Assembly: GCA_021791455.1 (NCBI GenBank)
Contig: JAJYWM010000348.1
Coordinates: 1-15,939, forward strand
Source of the DNA: a bacterium
GTDB taxonomy: Bacteria > Chloroflexota > Dormibacteria > UBA8260 > Bog-877
DNA: 15,939 nt
Direction: 5' to 3'
In this document: in pieces, positions 14,411 through 15,939 of the stretch
Layout of the letters: each line of letters opens with the position of its first letter
How positions within the stretch are numbered: position 1 is the stretch's first letter
Notes under the pieces: generated by a model
Databases searched by the model: none
The model's input: only the letters and a program-made list of their open reading frames with translations
Told to the model about the DNA's origin: nothing
Made by a program: the position numbers and the translations under genes

Positions 14411-15787
14411 TTAGGGTAGGGCAGCGGGTTCGGCCGAGGTGGGGCGCCGTGCCGCTGCACAAAGGGCGGGAAGGCGCCGCAGAAGCTCGCGAGCCTCCTC
14501 GGTGGAGCGGTCCCGGAGCGCCGCGCCGGTGCTGTGTCCCCCGGCCGCGTCCAGGTGAACGGTGGCCAGACCAAGTCGTCTCTGGACCGGTCCCTGGACC
14601 CAGCGCACACTCTGGACCTTGGCCAGCGGGATGATGGTGGTGAGGCGCCGGACCCTGCCCACAACGGAGACCGCGCAGCCATCCACCAGCCCGGCTCTGA
14701 GCAGGGGGTAGCTCAGGGGCGCCTTGAGCCTCGCCCTCGCGGGTGGAGCGGTTCCCGCCTCCCTGGCCGCGGGGCCGACGATGGACTCGGCCACCCTGAG
14801 GACCTCCTTCCGGGTGGCCACCGGCACCAAGGTCCGAATCCGCCCGGATGCGGAGCGGTCCTCATCACGCCTGCGCTGGCCCCCGGCCACGTCGGCCACC
14901 AGCTTGGCCCAGCCGAACGGCCGCCAGAGCAGCGGCTCGACCACCCGGAGCGCCTGGATGCGGTGCAGGGCCAACGTCTCCGTGAAGGTTCCCACCGCCC
15001 CGCCCCGGATGAGCAGCCCGTCCTCGGTCCGAGCCACCTCGAAGCCATATTGGGAGGAGAGGATCCGGGCCGCGCCGGTGCCCACCGAAAGCAGGATGAG
15101 TACGGCCACCGCCTCCATCCCATGGCCATGGGTGAGACGGCCTCCGAGGACCAGGAGCAGCACCGCGGCCAGGATCGGCCAGAGGATCGCCCCGCGCAGT
15201 GGGGTCGAGATCAGCAGCCGGGCGGTGGACGCGCGGGCGATCGCGCTCTCGGATGCGGCGGACGAGGGCTCGGCGCCGCGCACCAGGGCCAGGAGCCCGT
15301 CCCGGAGGTGCTCGGCTCGCTCCGCGGCCAGATAGGCCAGCCGCACATCCCCCTCCCGGGAACCGCCGCTGCGGACCCTCACTTCGGCCAGGCCCAGCAC
15401 TCTGGCGGTGCCCGGACGCACCAGGTCGATCGACTGGACGCGGCTCAGGGGGAGCTTGGTCGTCCGCCGGCGCAGCAGGCCGGTGTCGATCCTCAGCACT
15501 CCGGACTCGACGCGCCAGCGGGTCACCAGCCACTCCGCCGCCCCTGCGATCACCGCCAGCCCGACCAAGCCCGCGTCGACCAGGCTCTGGGACTTCGCGG
15601 ACGACCCCTGGGAGAGGAAGGGCACCGCGAGAACGACCACCAAGGGCAGTATCCGGCGGCCGGCCTGGACGACCGGGGAGAGGGGGTGGAGCCGGTGCCA
15701 CGAGTCCCAGCCCGAGGTCATGCCCCCGGTCGAGGGTGCGGCCAATCCGGGGACCGAGGTAGGGTCGTCGGCGGGTCCGCTGTTCAA
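14411..15787 (-). CDS. bPH_2 (DUF304) domain membrane protein, YdbT-like
   Basis: 458-aa membrane protein with three bacterial PH-like (bPH_2) repeats, as in B. subtilis YdbT. Helix pairs lie around residues 45-60/67-85 and 197-216/222-242. Repeat 1 (about 90-169) holds RVESGVLRIDTGLLRRRTTKLP, RVQSIDL and LGLAEVRVRSGG. Repeat 2 (about 247-335) holds DGLLIRGG, RIQALRVVEP and FGWAKLVAD. Repeat 3 (about 372-440) holds IIPLAKVQSVRW, GPVQRRLGLATVHLDAAGG and a closing helix. The opening WHRLHPLSP at 30-38 is typical. The TTG start at 15787 overlaps the upstream stop by 4 nt (TTGA), which supports it; ATG 15721 is an alternative. The molecular role of YdbS/YdbT pairs is poorly defined; envelope-stress functions have been suggested for the family. 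Confidence 0.85.
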   Translation of the reverse strand: MNSGPADDPTSVPGLAAPSTGGMTSGWDSWHRLHPLSPVVQAGRRILPLVVVLAVPFLSQGSSAKSQSLVDAGLVGLAVIAGAAEWLVTRWRVESGVLRIDTGLLRRRTTKLPLSRVQSIDLVRPGTARVLGLAEVRVRSGGSREGDVRLAYLAAERAEHLRDGLLALVRGAEPSSAASESAIARASTARLLISTPLRGAILWPILAAVLLLVLGGRLTHGHGMEAVAVLILLSVGTGAARILSSQYGFEVARTEDGLLIRGGAVGTFTETLALHRIQALRVVEPLLWRPFGWAKLVADVAGGQRRRDEDRSASGRIRTLVPVATRKEVLRVAESIVGPAAREAGTAPPARARLKAPLSYPLLRAGLVDGCAVSVVGRVRRLTTIIPLAKVQSVRWVQGPVQRRLGLATVHLDAAGGHSTGAALRDRSTEEARELLRRLPALCAAARRPTSAEPAALP

Positions 15788-15939
15788 AGCCCTTCGGCGG
15801 TGGCCTCGCCTCGGCCGACGAGTCGATCGCGGAGGTCGGCAGCGGTCGACCGGTCGAGTCCCGGGATGCGGGCATCACTGGCGGCGGAGGCGGTGTGCAG
15901 CTGTACCGTGGCCAGACCCAAAGACCGCTCGAGGGGGCC
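15784..15939 (-). CDS. bPH_2 (DUF304) domain protein, YdbS-like (partial, 5' end missing)
   Basis: The minus-strand frame is open from the window edge to a TGA at 15786-15784, giving the last 51 residues of a protein whose start lies outside. It begins GPLERSLGLATVQLHTASAA and continues with IPGLDRSTAADLRDRLVGRGE, the C-terminal strand and helix of a bPH_2 domain. It closely parallels repeat 3 of the downstream protein (GPVQRRLGLATVHLDAAGG). The 4-nt overlap with that gene and the two-protein order match the YdbS-YdbT pairs of other bacteria, where a short single-domain protein precedes the long one. N-terminal membrane helices are expected but not visible. Confidence 0.8.
   Translation of the reverse strand, partial: GPLERSLGLATVQLHTASAASDARIPGLDRSTAADLRDRLVGRGEATAEGL

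Noticed and set aside
14407..14682. A 92-codon N-terminal extension of the quinone oxidoreductase-like gene
   Set aside because: The extension is proline/arginine-rich, overlaps the bPH_2 gene in another frame, and the family's typical N-terminus begins at ATG 14406.
14865..15878. A 337-codon minus-strand frame overlapping the bPH_2 genes
   Set aside because: The sequence is P/G/R-rich and lacks domains; the overlapping frames carry clear bPH_2 repeats, so this is a shadow.

Overview
This is a compact, high-GC bacterial segment with short intergenic gaps, coupled genes and several GTG and TTG starts. It carries household metabolism and transport genes. I see no insertion sequence, phage gene, CRISPR array, tRNA or rRNA. 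The actinobacterial-type cytidine deaminase (CAEC motif), lipobox binding protein, paired bPH_2 proteins, TAnnnT-like -10 boxes placed as for leaderless mRNAs, and GC-rich hairpins without T-tracts suggest a high-GC Gram-positive-like lineage such as Actinomycetota, Dormibacterota or Chloroflexota. That placement is inference.

Region 1 (1-3490, +): the end of a branched-chain amino-acid-type ABC importer in the order livM (cut by the left edge), livG, livF and a lipoprotein binding protein, closed by a perfect GC hairpin. Region 2 (3490-5312, +): a 300-nt gap without a convincing gene, then a type II dehydroquinase (aroQ), a dienelactone-hydrolase-family enzyme and a small 87-aa protein tightly coupled to it. 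Region 3 (5309-7014, -): a two-gene pyrimidine salvage unit, cdd then deoA, whose last stop codon overlaps the stop of the small protein. Region 4 (7178-9727): isocitrate dehydrogenase (+) and citrate synthase (-) converge on a shared hairpin, so two adjacent TCA-cycle steps sit together. Region 5 (9889-12721, +): an unusual membrane protein joining a DedA/VTT domain, an RDD-like membrane domain and a C-terminal ArsR-like winged helix, then an NCS1 nucleobase permease behind its own consensus-like promoter. Region 6 (12757-15939, -): in transcription order, the end of a small bPH_2 (YdbS-like) protein, a three-repeat bPH_2 (YdbT-like) membrane protein, a zinc-independent quinone oxidoreductase-like MDR enzyme and hypoxanthine phosphoribosyltransferase. 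Hpt converges on the NCS1 permease.

The genes support uptake of amino-acid-like solutes and nucleobases, nucleoside and base salvage (cdd, deoA, hpt, NCS1) and central carbon metabolism. The two items most worth a second look are the DedA-RDD-wHTH fusion, which looks like a membrane-anchored regulator, and the matching leaderless-type start architecture of the salvage genes cdd and hpt.
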